Part shown: positions 17,698 to 25,941 of the stretch, in pieces
Numbering within the stretch: the first letter of the stretch is position 1
Layout of the letters: every line of letters starts with the position of its first letter
NCBI RefSeq assembly: GCF_900103125.1
Contig: NZ_FNJV01000007.1
Coordinates: forward strand, 1-64,000
Direction of reading: 5' to 3'
DNA length: 64,000 bases
DNA from: Mucilaginibacter sp. OK268
GTDB lineage: Bacteria > Bacteroidota > Bacteroidia > Sphingobacteriales > Sphingobacteriaceae
Program-made: the position numbers and the translations under genes
Notes under the pieces: generated by a model
Told to the model about the DNA's origin: nothing
What the model saw: the letters and a program-made list of their open reading frames with translations, nothing else
Database searches by the model: none

Positions 17698-17831
17698 TGA
17701 TATATTTTTATGAGTTAACGATACAAATATCAGCTTTAGATTTAATGGCCGATGTCTTTCACGGCTCAATTTACTTATCTGTATGGCTCAGTGTTTGATT
17801 TTATCTTAAGCCTGATTTTCGTTAGCCTATG

Positions 17832-17911
17832 GTCGGTGTTATCACCGCACCAGTCACCATTGGTTTTGTTATATAAACAAACGTAAATAGTGGTGCGGTG
17901 ATAACACCGAC
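17832..17911. repeat. GGTG-TTAT-CACC repeats, copies 2 and 3, as a 21-bp inverted pair
   Basis: Arms 17832-17852 and 17891-17911 are perfect 21-bp reverse complements, each containing the hairpin core (17834-17847 and 17896-17909). The 38-base spacer contains a further small hairpin TTTGTT-ATATA-AACAAA. Both copies can be read outward as GAVITPT plus two residues and a stop (minus strand: TAA at 17822-17824; plus strand: TGA at 17919-17921). It lies upstream of the aldo/keto reductase and downstream of the 18084 gene. Nothing else is seen in the rest of the gap to 18083. Confidence 0.85.
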
Positions 17912-18083
17912 AACAAGCTGAACACAATATGATGAAACTAAAAAGTCATTTTTTTCAGCCTCGGCAATGCTTATATTACTTAGAACCACAATTCCGGATT
18001 TGTCTAATGAGCCAAGCAATGGTAGCCATGGAGAAACTCAGGTAGGAGGAACCGTTTTACTCGAAAATAAGCCTGTTATAAAA

Positions 18084-18758
18084 TCAAAGGGGTAAGAATG
18101 GGTTTTTATTCGTATCAATAAGGAATCTTAAAAAATCAAGGCCTTTGAAAGTAATAAAAAACCTATCCTCATCTTTTCCAATTAAGTTAAAATTAATGAG
18201 AAATTTTAAATACTCATCGAATGAAAAATTATCATACGCCGTTTGATTTTTTAAGCTTGTCAGCTTATAATGTACTTCAATATTTTCGGTAGTTTCCCAT
18301 TTGACGGAATTTAAAACCTGTAATAATTGAATTTGAGACCCAAATATATTTTTATAAATAAGTTCAAAGTGAAATCTCATGTAAATGAAAGTGGAATACT
18401 TAATCAAATGTTCAACCTTTTGAGTATCACTTTGTAATTTATCGAACTCAGTTTCGGCCAATACAAGTTCTCTAAAATCAGATAAGTTTTCTTTTGAATA
18501 GGCAGCAAAGACCTTGTCTATATTCGTGATTGGAATATTATCTTTTTGTAGAGTCTGTTGATTTTGGGCGTTAGGAATAAATTCTACTTCATTGCCCAAT
18601 ATTTTACCACCTTTTATTCTTCCAAACAGACCAATTATTTGTTTTCGGAAGATAAGGACAATAACTAAAACGATAAACGGAATGATTCCTACTTTAATTA
18701 GATCATAAATATTTGTCTCTGGTGCGGGAGTGTCCGTTGCTAAGATATTGGTAATCAT
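18084..18758 (-). CDS. Single-pass membrane protein of unknown function, AT-rich
   Basis: A 224-residue protein. Residues 1-20 are polar, one membrane helix follows at about 24-42 (IIPFIVLVIVLIFRKQIIGL), then a 180-residue cytoplasmic part rich in Lys, Asn, Phe and Ile. The last 60 residues (SFDEYLKFLINFNLIGKDEDRFFITFKGLDFLRFLI) look like a winged-helix-type fold, which is weak evidence. The gene is visibly more AT-rich than its neighbours and is flanked on both sides by copies of the short hairpin repeat (17896-17909, 18838-18851), which suggests insertion. No known family is recognised. Confidence 0.75.
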   Translation of the reverse strand: MITNILATDTPAPETNIYDLIKVGIIPFIVLVIVLIFRKQIIGLFGRIKGGKILGNEVEFIPNAQNQQTLQKDNIPITNIDKVFAAYSKENLSDFRELVLAETEFDKLQSDTQKVEHLIKYSTFIYMRFHFELIYKNIFGSQIQLLQVLNSVKWETTENIEVHYKLTSLKNQTAYDNFSFDEYLKFLINFNLIGKDEDRFFITFKGLDFLRFLIDTNKNPFLPL

Positions 18759-18837
18759 GATAATGGTTTATTTTAAGGTAAATCTAAAAATTTATGACCA
18801 AAAAATGCAATGTAAGGAATTCCATTTAGCCCATGGT

Positions 18838-18851
18838 TGGTGTTATCACCG
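18838..18851. repeat. GGTG-TTAT-CACC dispersed hairpin repeat, copy 4
   Basis: TGGTGTTATCACCG preceded by TTTAGCCCATGGT. Read on the minus strand it gives NGAVITPTMG and stop. It lies in the gap between two minus-strand genes. Confidence 0.8.
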
Positions 18852-18865
18852 CACCATTTGTGTTA

Positions 18866-19330
18866 CTAAAAAGGTCTGAAATATGGCCGACTTGTAAGCG
18901 GTGAAAAGGCCCAGGGAATAGAGGATAGAATGAGAACCAATGCGATACTGAACCAGATGGCTATTGTCCTGAATTTTTCTTTATCTGTAGTTTTGCGTTT
19001 TGCTTTTGCTGAGCCTATGGTAATTAAAACGATACTGATCAGCATTACTGTAATATGCTCCATCCCAAAAAAACGGATCTGCCTTTGATGAACAGCTGTA
19101 TTGAAATTATAAAGGAAATAATGAACGATAGGGCTGATAAAATATAACCAAAGCCCGATGGTGAGTTGGATATGTACGATAGTTACAGTTATATATCTTA
19201 CCGTATTATCAAATTTAAAAAAAGCTTTGTTAAGCAGCCAACCTCTGTACGCCCGGCAGATGGTAAAAAGTAAACTGATTAATACCAACCACCGGATTAA
19301 TGAATGCAATGCTAATAATGAGGTATACAT
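18866..19330 (-). CDS. Small four-helix membrane protein
   Basis: A 154-residue membrane protein with four hydrophobic helices (about 6-28, 45-68, 88-108 and 125-145). It has charged and histidine residues near helix ends (LHSLIRW, TIVHIQL, GMEHIT), a pattern recalling small heme-binding or cytochrome-b561-like bundles, but the family is not established. The ATG at 19330 begins MYTSLLALHSLIRWLVLIS, a sequence common for this Bacteroidota family. It is flanked by repeat copies at 18838 and 19382. Confidence 0.8.
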   Translation of the reverse strand: MYTSLLALHSLIRWLVLISLLFTICRAYRGWLLNKAFFKFDNTVRYITVTIVHIQLTIGLWLYFISPIVHYFLYNFNTAVHQRQIRFFGMEHITVMLISIVLITIGSAKAKRKTTDKEKFRTIAIWFSIALVLILSSIPWAFSPLTSRPYFRPF

Positions 19331-19381
19331 ATTGCATCAATATTAAGAATTAAAAGTAGAATTGAAATTATAGTTTAGCCT

Positions 19382-19401
19382 TTGGTGATAACACCGCACC
19401 A
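19382..19401. repeat. GGTG-ATAA-CACC dispersed hairpin repeat, copy 5 (loop inverted)
   Basis: TTGGTGATAACACCGCACCA preceded by TTTAGCC, as in copy 4. The flanks have the copy-4 orientation while the four-base loop is inverted (ATAA instead of TTAT). Confidence 0.75.
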
Positions 19402-19429
19402 TCGTCTAAATATTCCAAATTCAAGAATT

Positions 19430-19460
19430 CCGAAATCCAACGTCCGAATTCCGAAACAAT
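19430..19460. repeat. TTTCGGAATTCGGA repeat, copy 2 (inverted)
   Basis: AATTCCGAAATCCAACGTCC then GAATTCCGAAA: the reverse complement of the copy at 15758-15786 with few differences. Confidence 0.65.
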
Positions 19461-19549
19461 CATCGCCTATCCGGAATATTCTACTGCTGATTTTTTGAAC
19501 AGGAGAGAATAATAATTACTTTTAATAAATCATAAACCAATACAATATC

Positions 19550-20107
19550 ATGGAAATACAAAAGGTAAATCTGATGCCAGTAATTATTAAATGGGCGGCT
19601 ATATATGTAATAACCTCTATAGTGCTTAGCTACACTATTCAATTTCTAAATCTGTCACCTGACACGCCATTGAAATGGATTAGTACATTAGTTTTTATAG
19701 CCTTTATGTTGCTGGAACAGAAAGACTGCAGGGATGTTAACGGGGGGTATTTAAGTTTCGGGGAAGGATTTAAAGCAGGATTTTTATATGCTATTTTCTC
19801 TGGCATTATATTAACCATATTTACCTACTTGTATTTTACGGTATTGAGTCCAGAAATGATAGATAAGATATTAGCTTCTGCCCAGGCACAAATGGAGGCT
19901 AAAAACATGAGCCAGGAGCAAATTGAACAAGGTATGAGCTTTACCCGTAAAATTGTTAATCCTACAGTGCTTACTATTAGTGCTGCGTTTTCTTCTGTGG
20001 TTATGGGAGCTATTATAGCGCTTATTGGTGCAGCTATCTTTAAAAAAGATCGTCCGCCGGTTTTAATATCTGATACTGATGGAGATACCATTGAACCAAC
20101 AGTTTAA
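19550..20107 (+). CDS. DUF4199 membrane protein, second copy
   Basis: A 185-residue inner-membrane protein with the DUF4199 layout: helices at about 12-32, 38-55, 75-97 and 145-168, and a soluble loop (MIDKILASAQAQMEAKNMSQEQIEQG) between the third and fourth. In the 15190 copy the loop and fourth helix stand in the same places. It stands alone, with a strong terminator 60 bp after the stop. Function unknown. Confidence 0.87.
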   Translation: MEIQKVNLMPVIIKWAAIYVITSIVLSYTIQFLNLSPDTPLKWISTLVFIAFMLLEQKDCRDVNGGYLSFGEGFKAGFLYAIFSGIILTIFTYLYFTVLSPEMIDKILASAQAQMEAKNMSQEQIEQGMSFTRKIVNPTVLTISAAFSSVVMGAIIALIGAAIFKKDRPPVLISDTDGDTIEPTV

Positions 20108-20168
20108 GACTATTGAAACAACATTACAGTTGATCATGTCCTAAATTTTTAGTATATTTATAAAAAGC

Positions 20169-20214
20169 AACAGCCCGGTTTTTCTCGTAAAAGAGGAAAA
20201 CCGGGCTGTTTTGT
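20169..20214 (+). terminator. Strong terminator after the second DUF4199 gene
   Basis: AACAGCCCGGTTTTTCTC (20169-20186) pairs with GAGGAAAACCGGGCTGTT (20193-20210), with one G-U pair and a GTAAAA loop, then TTGTT. The remaining bases to 20434 are AT-rich, with several TGTTAAAA-like runs, and hold no recognisable feature. Confidence 0.9.
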
Positions 20215-20434
20215 TAAGGCCAAAACCGGTCAAAAATAAACCGTTTTGTATGTAGTTATTTGATAATTAATAACGTAAGACTTTTTAAAGTTTCAAAACC
20301 GTGTTGAAATTTGTTAAAAAGTGTTAAAATCGATGGTTATGAAGCAATATTCGGCAGTTTTTAACGCGTTTTTGCCCTCTTTTTGAGTAGAAATTGTTAA
20401 AATAAAAGCTTTAAAAAGTTTTTGTTATAAAAGA

Positions 20435-20884
20435 TTAAGCCGTTGCTACCAACCTACTGATGCTGCGGTAAACATAGTCGTTATAAATATGTCTGCGGGC
20501 AAAACGACCAGGTGAGTCGGCGTTGATCAGCTTAACATAAACCGCCTTGGGCACGTCAAAATATTCGTAAGTATTACCGTCGGCAAAGCTGATCTTCAGC
20601 ACCTGCGATTTGTATTCAAAATCGGCTATGCTGGAGGTAGTTGTAGTGATGGTATATTCGGCAAATGATTGTTCGCGGGTTTCCGGGGCGATGCTTACTA
20701 AAAAGTGGTAGGCTTCAATAATGGTTTTGCTTTTTTCTTCGGCTTCCAACTTACTTTCCGGGCTATCCTGGAATTTATCAGGGTGCCAGGCCTTCATCAG
20801 GCTTCTGTATGTTGTTTTTAATTCCTGTAGCTCAGCAGCCTCATTTACACCTAATAACTTGCGGTAGTCGACAATTTTTTTCAT
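20435..20884 (-). CDS. J-domain fused to KTSC domain
   Basis: A 149-residue protein with two domains. Residues 4-65 are a J-domain (DYRKLLGVNEAAELQELK, with the HPD motif in KAWHPDKFQ, residues 34-36), which would stimulate an Hsp70 (DnaK). Residues 80-146 match the KTSC pattern: SSIADFEYKSQVLKISF, GNTYEYFDVPKAVYVKL, INADSPGRFARRHI and a final Tyr. KTSC domains are found in bacterial and phage proteins and are poorly understood, with nucleic-acid links suggested. It is monocistronic, with a TACCTTTG box upstream. Confidence 0.88.
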   Translation of the reverse strand: MKKIVDYRKLLGVNEAAELQELKTTYRSLMKAWHPDKFQDSPESKLEAEEKSKTIIEAYHFLVSIAPETREQSFAEYTITTTTSSIADFEYKSQVLKISFADGNTYEYFDVPKAVYVKLINADSPGRFARRHIYNDYVYRSISRLVATA

Positions 20885-20962
20885 TGTATTGATTAATAAG
20901 TATTTATTGTCGTTGAAGAGTTAAGCAAATGGAAGTATGCGCTTTTCAGGAAAATAATTGCG

Positions 20963-20970
20963 CAAAGGTA
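20963..20970 (-). promoter_or_regulatory. Candidate -7 box for the J-KTSC gene
   Basis: On the minus strand this reads TACCTTTG, a perfect TAnnTTTG, 79 bases upstream of the start codon. No TTG is found at the usual -33 spacing, so support is partial. Confidence 0.4.
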
Positions 20971-21053
20971 CGCTTTTAAAGCTTATAAAAAATCGCTCAA
21001 AGTAAAGTTAGGGTAAACGCAGGTTTATCAAATGCCCGGGGCAGTTGATGTGG

Positions 21054-21087
21054 CAACAAAAAAGCCCCTGGAATAACTCCAGGGGCT
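21054..21087 (-). terminator. Terminator after rseP
   Basis: AGCCCCTGGA (21063-21072), loop ATAAC, TCCAGGGGCT (21078-21087); on the minus strand the stem is followed by TTTTTTGTT. Confidence 0.88.
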
Positions 21088-21108
21088 ATATATATCCATT
21101 TGCGGAGA

Positions 21109-22443
21109 TTATTTTTTGATGATGATTTTTACGATATCGTTACCAAAAACAAAAACCATAAGGGTAACTAATATAACAAAACCAACAATTTGGGCACGTT
21201 CCAGGAACTTATCGCTCAGTGCTTTGCCTTTGATCATCTCGATGATCAGGAACAGCGCATGGCCTCCGTCAAGCGCCGGAATAGGCAGCAGGTTCATCAG
21301 GGCCAATACCATGGATAAAAAGCCTACCAGGCTCCAAAAATGCACCCAATCAACATGGCTGCCAAACAGGTTGGCAATAGCAACAGGGCCGCTTACAGCC
21401 TTGCTGAACTTAACATCGCCTTTGAAAATTTTACCTAAGCCTTTGGCATTATCGGTAAATGTGGCCCAGGCCCTTGAAGCGCCAATTGGCAATGAACCAA
21501 AGAAACCATAATAAATGGTTTTTACTTGAGGCAGATCGTTCTTTGACTGCGCAAAACCGATAGTTCCGTCAGCGGTTACCTGTGTTTTTAGGGTGATAAC
21601 CTGATTGTTACGCTTTATACCCAGATCAATCAATTTACCTTTATCCTTTTGCAGCTCGGCTTTTAACTCATCATAAAACGCTATAGGCTGGTTGTTGATA
21701 GCCACAATGCTATCGCCCTTAGCTAAGCCTGCTTTTTGAGCATTACTGTTTAGTGGAACCGAGTCGACTATGAATTTACTGCGGGGAATCCTGCTTATAA
21801 ATTCTTCAATACCGTGGTCAGACAGGTCATTCAATATGGTGCGTGGTATAGTAACACTTACTGTTTCGGCACCACGTTGTATGGTGAATACCGTGTTTTC
21901 CAATAATACTTTGGGGCTGGTTAAGTCATCAAAGCGTTCAACAGCTTTGCCATTGATCTTTACAATTTTATCACCGGCTACAAGACCGATCTTTTTACCG
22001 ATCTCGCCTGGTACAATGCCGTATTTGGCGCTTGAGTTAGGGATATAGCTATCACCAAAACGTATGGTCAATATCCAGAATATCAGTATGCCCAGGATAA
22101 TATTTACAGTAACACCGCCAAGCATCACTATTAAACGCTGCCAGGCCGGTTTTGAACGGAACTCCCATGGTTGCGGCGGACCTGCAAGCTGATCGGTATC
22201 CATTGATTCATCTATCATTCCGGCAATTTTAACATAGCCACCCAGGGGTAGCCAGCCAATACCATATTCAACGCCGTTAAAGGTGAATTTAAAAAGACTT
22301 ATGTTCCAGGCATCAAAAAACAGGTAGAATTTCTCGACTTTGATGCCAAAAGCACGTGCTGCCAAAAAGTGTCCCAGTTCGTGCAGGATTATTAAAATTG
22401 AAAGGCCCAGTATCAGCTGGCCCACCATGATCACTATACTCAT
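21109..22443 (-). CDS. rseP: Site-2 zinc metalloprotease RseP
   Basis: A 444-residue inner-membrane intramembrane protease that cuts anti-sigma factors or signal-peptide remnants. The HExxH zinc motif is in the first helix (H21-E22-L-G-H25), the family NPDG-type motif appears as LMNLLPIPALDGGHALF near 385-400, and the middle carries two PDZ domains (about 125-215 and 220-300; for example GLVAGDKIVKINGK and AGLAKGDSIVAINNQP). Length matches E. coli RseP (450). It lies 18 bp downstream of dxr, the same order seen in many bacteria, and ends the transcript at a terminator. Confidence 0.95.
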   Translation of the reverse strand: MSIVIMVGQLILGLSILIILHELGHFLAARAFGIKVEKFYLFFDAWNISLFKFTFNGVEYGIGWLPLGGYVKIAGMIDESMDTDQLAGPPQPWEFRSKPAWQRLIVMLGGVTVNIILGILIFWILTIRFGDSYIPNSSAKYGIVPGEIGKKIGLVAGDKIVKINGKAVERFDDLTSPKVLLENTVFTIQRGAETVSVTIPRTILNDLSDHGIEEFISRIPRSKFIVDSVPLNSNAQKAGLAKGDSIVAINNQPIAFYDELKAELQKDKGKLIDLGIKRNNQVITLKTQVTADGTIGFAQSKNDLPQVKTIYYGFFGSLPIGASRAWATFTDNAKGLGKIFKGDVKFSKAVSGPVAIANLFGSHVDWVHFWSLVGFLSMVLALMNLLPIPALDGGHALFLIIEMIKGKALSDKFLERAQIVGFVILVTLMVFVFGNDIVKIIIKK

Positions 22444-22461
22444 TATCTACGTTTATGTATA

Positions 22462-23649
22462 TTAAAATTGTATTGCCTTTACCGGCGTTTTTTCTATTAA
22501 ATTTTGCGCAAAGATGCGTGTTTCTTTATCAGTATTCAAATAGTCGGTTAAGGTTGGTTGAGTTATGAAGCTTATCTTCTGCATACACTCTTCAATAATT
22601 GTGCTCATGGCTAAAAAGCTGACAGAGTGGCTTAAAAAGCCGGCAACAACTACTTCGTTTGCCGCATTGATAATGCAAGGCATGTTGCCGCCTTGTTTTA
22701 ATGCCGCATAGGCTAAACCAAGATTACGAAAAGTATCGAGATCTGGTTTTTCGAATGTAAGGGTGGTATAGTCTGTAAAGTTAAACCGCTTAAAATCGTT
22801 TGCTATCCTGTTTGGATAGGTTAAGGCGTACTGGATGGGCAATTTCATATCGGGCAAGCCCATTTGTGCTTTGATGGAACCATCCTTAAACTGCACCATA
22901 GAGTGGATGATTGACTGGGGATGAATGATCACATCGATCTGATCGGCTTCCACACCAAAGAGCCACCTGGCTTCTATCACTTCTAAGCCTTTATTCATCA
23001 GAGAGGCCGAGTCGATAGTAATCTTGGCACCCATTACCCAGTTAGGATGCTTAAGCGCATCCTGCGGTGTTACATTAGCCAGAAAATTAAGATCGCGCCC
23101 GCGGAATGGCCCACCCGATGCGGTCAGGATCAATTTCTCTACCGGGTTATGTTCTTCGCCGGCAAGACATTGAAATATAGCCGAATGTTCCGAATCAACC
23201 GGCAAAATCTTTACGTGGTGCTGTTTGGCCAGCCCGGTTATCAGTTCGCCTGCTACTACCAGGGTTTCTTTATTGGCCAGTGCAATGTCCTTATTCGCTT
23301 TGATGGCGGCAATAGTAGGCTCAAGGCCAGCAAAGCCAACCATGGCTGTTAATACCACAGCAATATCAGGATGGGTTACCGTATCAATAATAGCCTGATG
23401 GCCTGCCAATACTTTAATCGGCAAATGCGCTAATGCGGATTTAACTTCCTGGTATTTGCTTTCGTCGCATATAATGGCGTATTCAGGCTTAAATTCAATG
23501 GCCTGCTTAATAAGCAAATCGGAGTTGGAATGCGCGGTAAGTAAAAATGCCCTGAACAAATTATCATTGTTCCTGATCACTTCCAGGGTTTGCGTACCTA
23601 TACTGCCTGTGGAGCCAAGAATGGCAATGTTTTTTGTATGATTAATCAA
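22462..23649 (-). CDS. dxr: 1-deoxy-D-xylulose 5-phosphate reductoisomerase
   Basis: A 395-residue NADPH-dependent enzyme of the MEP isoprenoid pathway, cytoplasmic, turning DXP into MEP. Visible motifs are the NADPH loop GSTGSIGTQTLEVI (11-24), ALANKETLVVAGE, the metal/substrate block LPVDSEHSAIFQCL and LTASGGPFRG, and MNKGLEVIEARWLF. Length is standard. It precedes rseP with an 18-bp gap; the upstream GH3 gene is 81 bp away and may be in a separate unit. Confidence 0.97.
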   Translation of the reverse strand: MINHTKNIAILGSTGSIGTQTLEVIRNNDNLFRAFLLTAHSNSDLLIKQAIEFKPEYAIICDESKYQEVKSALAHLPIKVLAGHQAIIDTVTHPDIAVVLTAMVGFAGLEPTIAAIKANKDIALANKETLVVAGELITGLAKQHHVKILPVDSEHSAIFQCLAGEEHNPVEKLILTASGGPFRGRDLNFLANVTPQDALKHPNWVMGAKITIDSASLMNKGLEVIEARWLFGVEADQIDVIIHPQSIIHSMVQFKDGSIKAQMGLPDMKLPIQYALTYPNRIANDFKRFNFTDYTTLTFEKPDLDTFRNLGLAYAALKQGGNMPCIINAANEVVVAGFLSHSVSFLAMSTIIEECMQKISFITQPTLTDYLNTDKETRIFAQNLIEKTPVKAIQF

Positions 23650-23730
23650 TGATATTCCTGTTTCAATTAGTTAGTCAGGTAAACGGCTAAATGGGCAAAC
23701 TGTTTATCTGAATAACGTCAAATTTACTTA

Positions 23731-25230
23731 TTATATAGTGTATTCCTTTAATACGTCGGCAATCTTCCTGTCGTTGGCTAATCGCGGTACTTTATTTTGC
23801 CCTCCGAGCTTCCCCTGCGAACGCATATAATTAATGAACGCGTCTTTTTGCAGGCTTTGGATGATCAAAGGCTGTAAAATGTTACCTTCAATGAGGTCAA
23901 AATAGTAAATATTTTTCTTTTGCAAGGCTTTATCTACTTTAAGCGCAAAAGCCTTTAGATCAGTCGGCGCCGAGCCAAATTCAATAAACCATTCATGGTA
24001 GGGTAGTTGCCCTGGCATAGGGTTAACCTGCGGGGCAACGGTGAATTCTACCACATCTACACCTTCCTGCTGTGCCACACCCATTAATGATTGTTCTACT
24101 TCTTCACCTATTACATGTTCTCCAAAAGCCGATATGTAATGTTTAATTCGCCCTGTTACTATTATTTTGTAAGGATCTTTTGATACAAACTTAATGGTAT
24201 CACCCAAACTGTAACCCCATAAACCCGCGCTGGTATTCATGATGAGGGCATAGTTTTTATCCAGTTCTACATCTTTCAGGTTAATACGGGTAGGGTTTTC
24301 GTTAAAATATTCTTCTGATGGGATAAACTCGTAAAATATACCCGAATCAACCAGTAACAGCAGGCCTTTTTCTTTCTGCGAATCCTGGAAGGCGATAAAA
24401 CCTTCAGAGGCGGGGTAGGTTTCAATAGCATCTATTTTTGCGCCGATGCTTTCTTCCATGCGGGCGCGGTAGGGTTCGTAATTTACGCCTCCATGCACAT
24501 ACAGCTTAAAATTAGGGAATATATCTTTTACCTTTTTATCGCCTGCTTTGACTGATAACCTGTCAAAATACATCTGACACCAGGGAGGTATGCCCGATAT
24601 AAGGTGCATATCCTGGTTGAAAGTTTCTTCGACTATGGCATCAACTTTTTGCTCCCAATCCTCAATGCAATTGGTTTCATAGCTTGGCAGCCGGTTTTTT
24701 TGCAGATAGGCAGGTACATGATGAGCTACAATGCCTGATAGCCTGCCGGTTGATATTCCAGCCTTAACCGTAAGTGTGGGGCTGCCTTGCAGAAATATCA
24801 TTTTGCCATCTACAAAATCGGCATTGCCCGTTTCGTGAATATAGCTAAGCAGCGCGTTGCGTGCAGCTTTGATATGCTCCGGCATGCTTTCTTTGGATAT
24901 GGGAATATATTTTACACCAGATGTAGTGCCCGATGTTTTAGCCAGATAAGCTGGTTTCCCCGGCCACAAAACATTCTCTTCGCCATTGACAACACGATCA
25001 ATATAAGGACGCAGGTCCTCATAATCATGTATGGGTACGTTCTTTTTAAAATCGTTGTAATTACTGATCTCTGCAAAGCGATGTTCGCGACCAAAAGCGG
25101 TGTCTTTAGCTGCATCAACCAGGTCAGAGAATGTGTTTTGCTGTAGTGCTATGGCATTTTTGCGTAACCGGTTTAGCTGCCGGTTCACTGCGGCCGCAAA
25201 TATTTTGCTTAATGCAGATCTTAGTCCCAT
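23731..25230 (-). CDS. GH3-family acyl-adenylate enzyme
   Basis: A 499-residue member of the GH3 family, named after plant auxin-amido synthetases, which adenylate a carboxylic acid and join it to an amino acid. Motifs: the ATP loop LAKTSGTTSGVKYIPIS (about 106-122), the VHGGVNYEP and YPASEGFIAFQD blocks, and the hinge TGRIKHYISAFGEHVIGEEVE, which matches the C-terminal AMP-binding region. Bacterial GH3 proteins have unknown substrates. It sits 3 bp downstream of a membrane-protein gene and upstream of dxr, in a block with two glycosyltransferases, so a lipid or envelope role is plausible (inference). Confidence 0.9.
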   Translation of the reverse strand: MGLRSALSKIFAAAVNRQLNRLRKNAIALQQNTFSDLVDAAKDTAFGREHRFAEISNYNDFKKNVPIHDYEDLRPYIDRVVNGEENVLWPGKPAYLAKTSGTTSGVKYIPISKESMPEHIKAARNALLSYIHETGNADFVDGKMIFLQGSPTLTVKAGISTGRLSGIVAHHVPAYLQKNRLPSYETNCIEDWEQKVDAIVEETFNQDMHLISGIPPWCQMYFDRLSVKAGDKKVKDIFPNFKLYVHGGVNYEPYRARMEESIGAKIDAIETYPASEGFIAFQDSQKEKGLLLLVDSGIFYEFIPSEEYFNENPTRINLKDVELDKNYALIMNTSAGLWGYSLGDTIKFVSKDPYKIIVTGRIKHYISAFGEHVIGEEVEQSLMGVAQQEGVDVVEFTVAPQVNPMPGQLPYHEWFIEFGSAPTDLKAFALKVDKALQKKNIYYFDLIEGNILQPLIIQSLQKDAFINYMRSQGKLGGQNKVPRLANDRKIADVLKEYTI

Positions 25231-25233
25231 ATA

Positions 25234-25935
25234 CTAATTAGTTTCGGCAATATCATCATCCACATCCAGGTGGCTGTAAACCAATTTGCGGTAGGCTACT
25301 ATCAATATGATATTTACAAACGGAATAACCAGTATTAACCCTACAATAGTTATAGCGCCCAACATCATAAGGGCTTCTATCACTATAAATATTAAGAAAT
25401 ATTTAAGGAAATTTCCCCTAATTAAATGAAAACTCTGAGCTAAGGATTCAAGAGGGCCAGAGGCATCATCTACAATAAAGCAGGTACATATCGGAAAATA
25501 GAACAGAAAGAAAAACTGTACAACTAAGCCGAGAATAAAGTTTAGAAAGTTTTTTACATTAAGTACATTGATATTCTCGATCAGATGAGTAGCAAAAACG
25601 GCGAGCGTACTCACCAATACCAATAAAGTTAAATAGCTTACAAGCATTCTGAACTTAGGAATGATTTCGCTGAAGTCAAAATCATAATAAGCTTTGTCCA
25701 TGAGTTTAAACCCAAGCTTTATAAACGCTAAGAAAATAAATGTGATCTCGATCAATAAAACAATAAAGCCCACAGAACTGATTATAGCGTCATCGTCAAA
25801 ATAAAACACTAAAAACCCAGAAATAAAAACGATAGCAAAGGCAATTACTGAGTATACTGTAATTGTGGCGAAGTTTTTCTTTAATACATTCCATGCAGTT
25901 TTAATGGTTTCTGCAACAGAAAATGGGTGGTACAT
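25234..25935 (-). CDS. Polytopic membrane protein of unknown function
   Basis: A 233-residue integral membrane protein with five or six hydrophobic segments (about 22-48, 55-75, 90-115, 120-150, 165-190 and 195-220). The N-terminus (FSVAETIKTAWNVLKKNFATI) resembles Bacteroidota proteins that start with an amphipathic helix before the first membrane span. Three bp separate it from the GH3 gene and six bp from the glycosyltransferase upstream, so all three should be one operon. No catalytic motif is seen. Confidence 0.82.
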   Translation of the reverse strand: MYHPFSVAETIKTAWNVLKKNFATITVYSVIAFAIVFISGFLVFYFDDDAIISSVGFIVLLIEITFIFLAFIKLGFKLMDKAYYDFDFSEIIPKFRMLVSYLTLLVLVSTLAVFATHLIENINVLNVKNFLNFILGLVVQFFFLFYFPICTCFIVDDASGPLESLAQSFHLIRGNFLKYFLIFIVIEALMMLGAITIVGLILVIPFVNIILIVAYRKLVYSHLDVDDDIAETN

Positions 25936-25941
25936 AGGTTC

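Noticed and set aside
17822..18019. 65-residue minus-strand ORF ending GAVITPTIG
   Set aside because: Runs through the inverted pair of hairpin repeats; composition and context do not support a protein, only the repeat.
20280..20434. TGTTAAAA runs as possible DnaA or regulator boxes
   Set aside because: Not matching TTATCCACA and lying downstream of both flanking genes; simple AT-rich sequence is enough.
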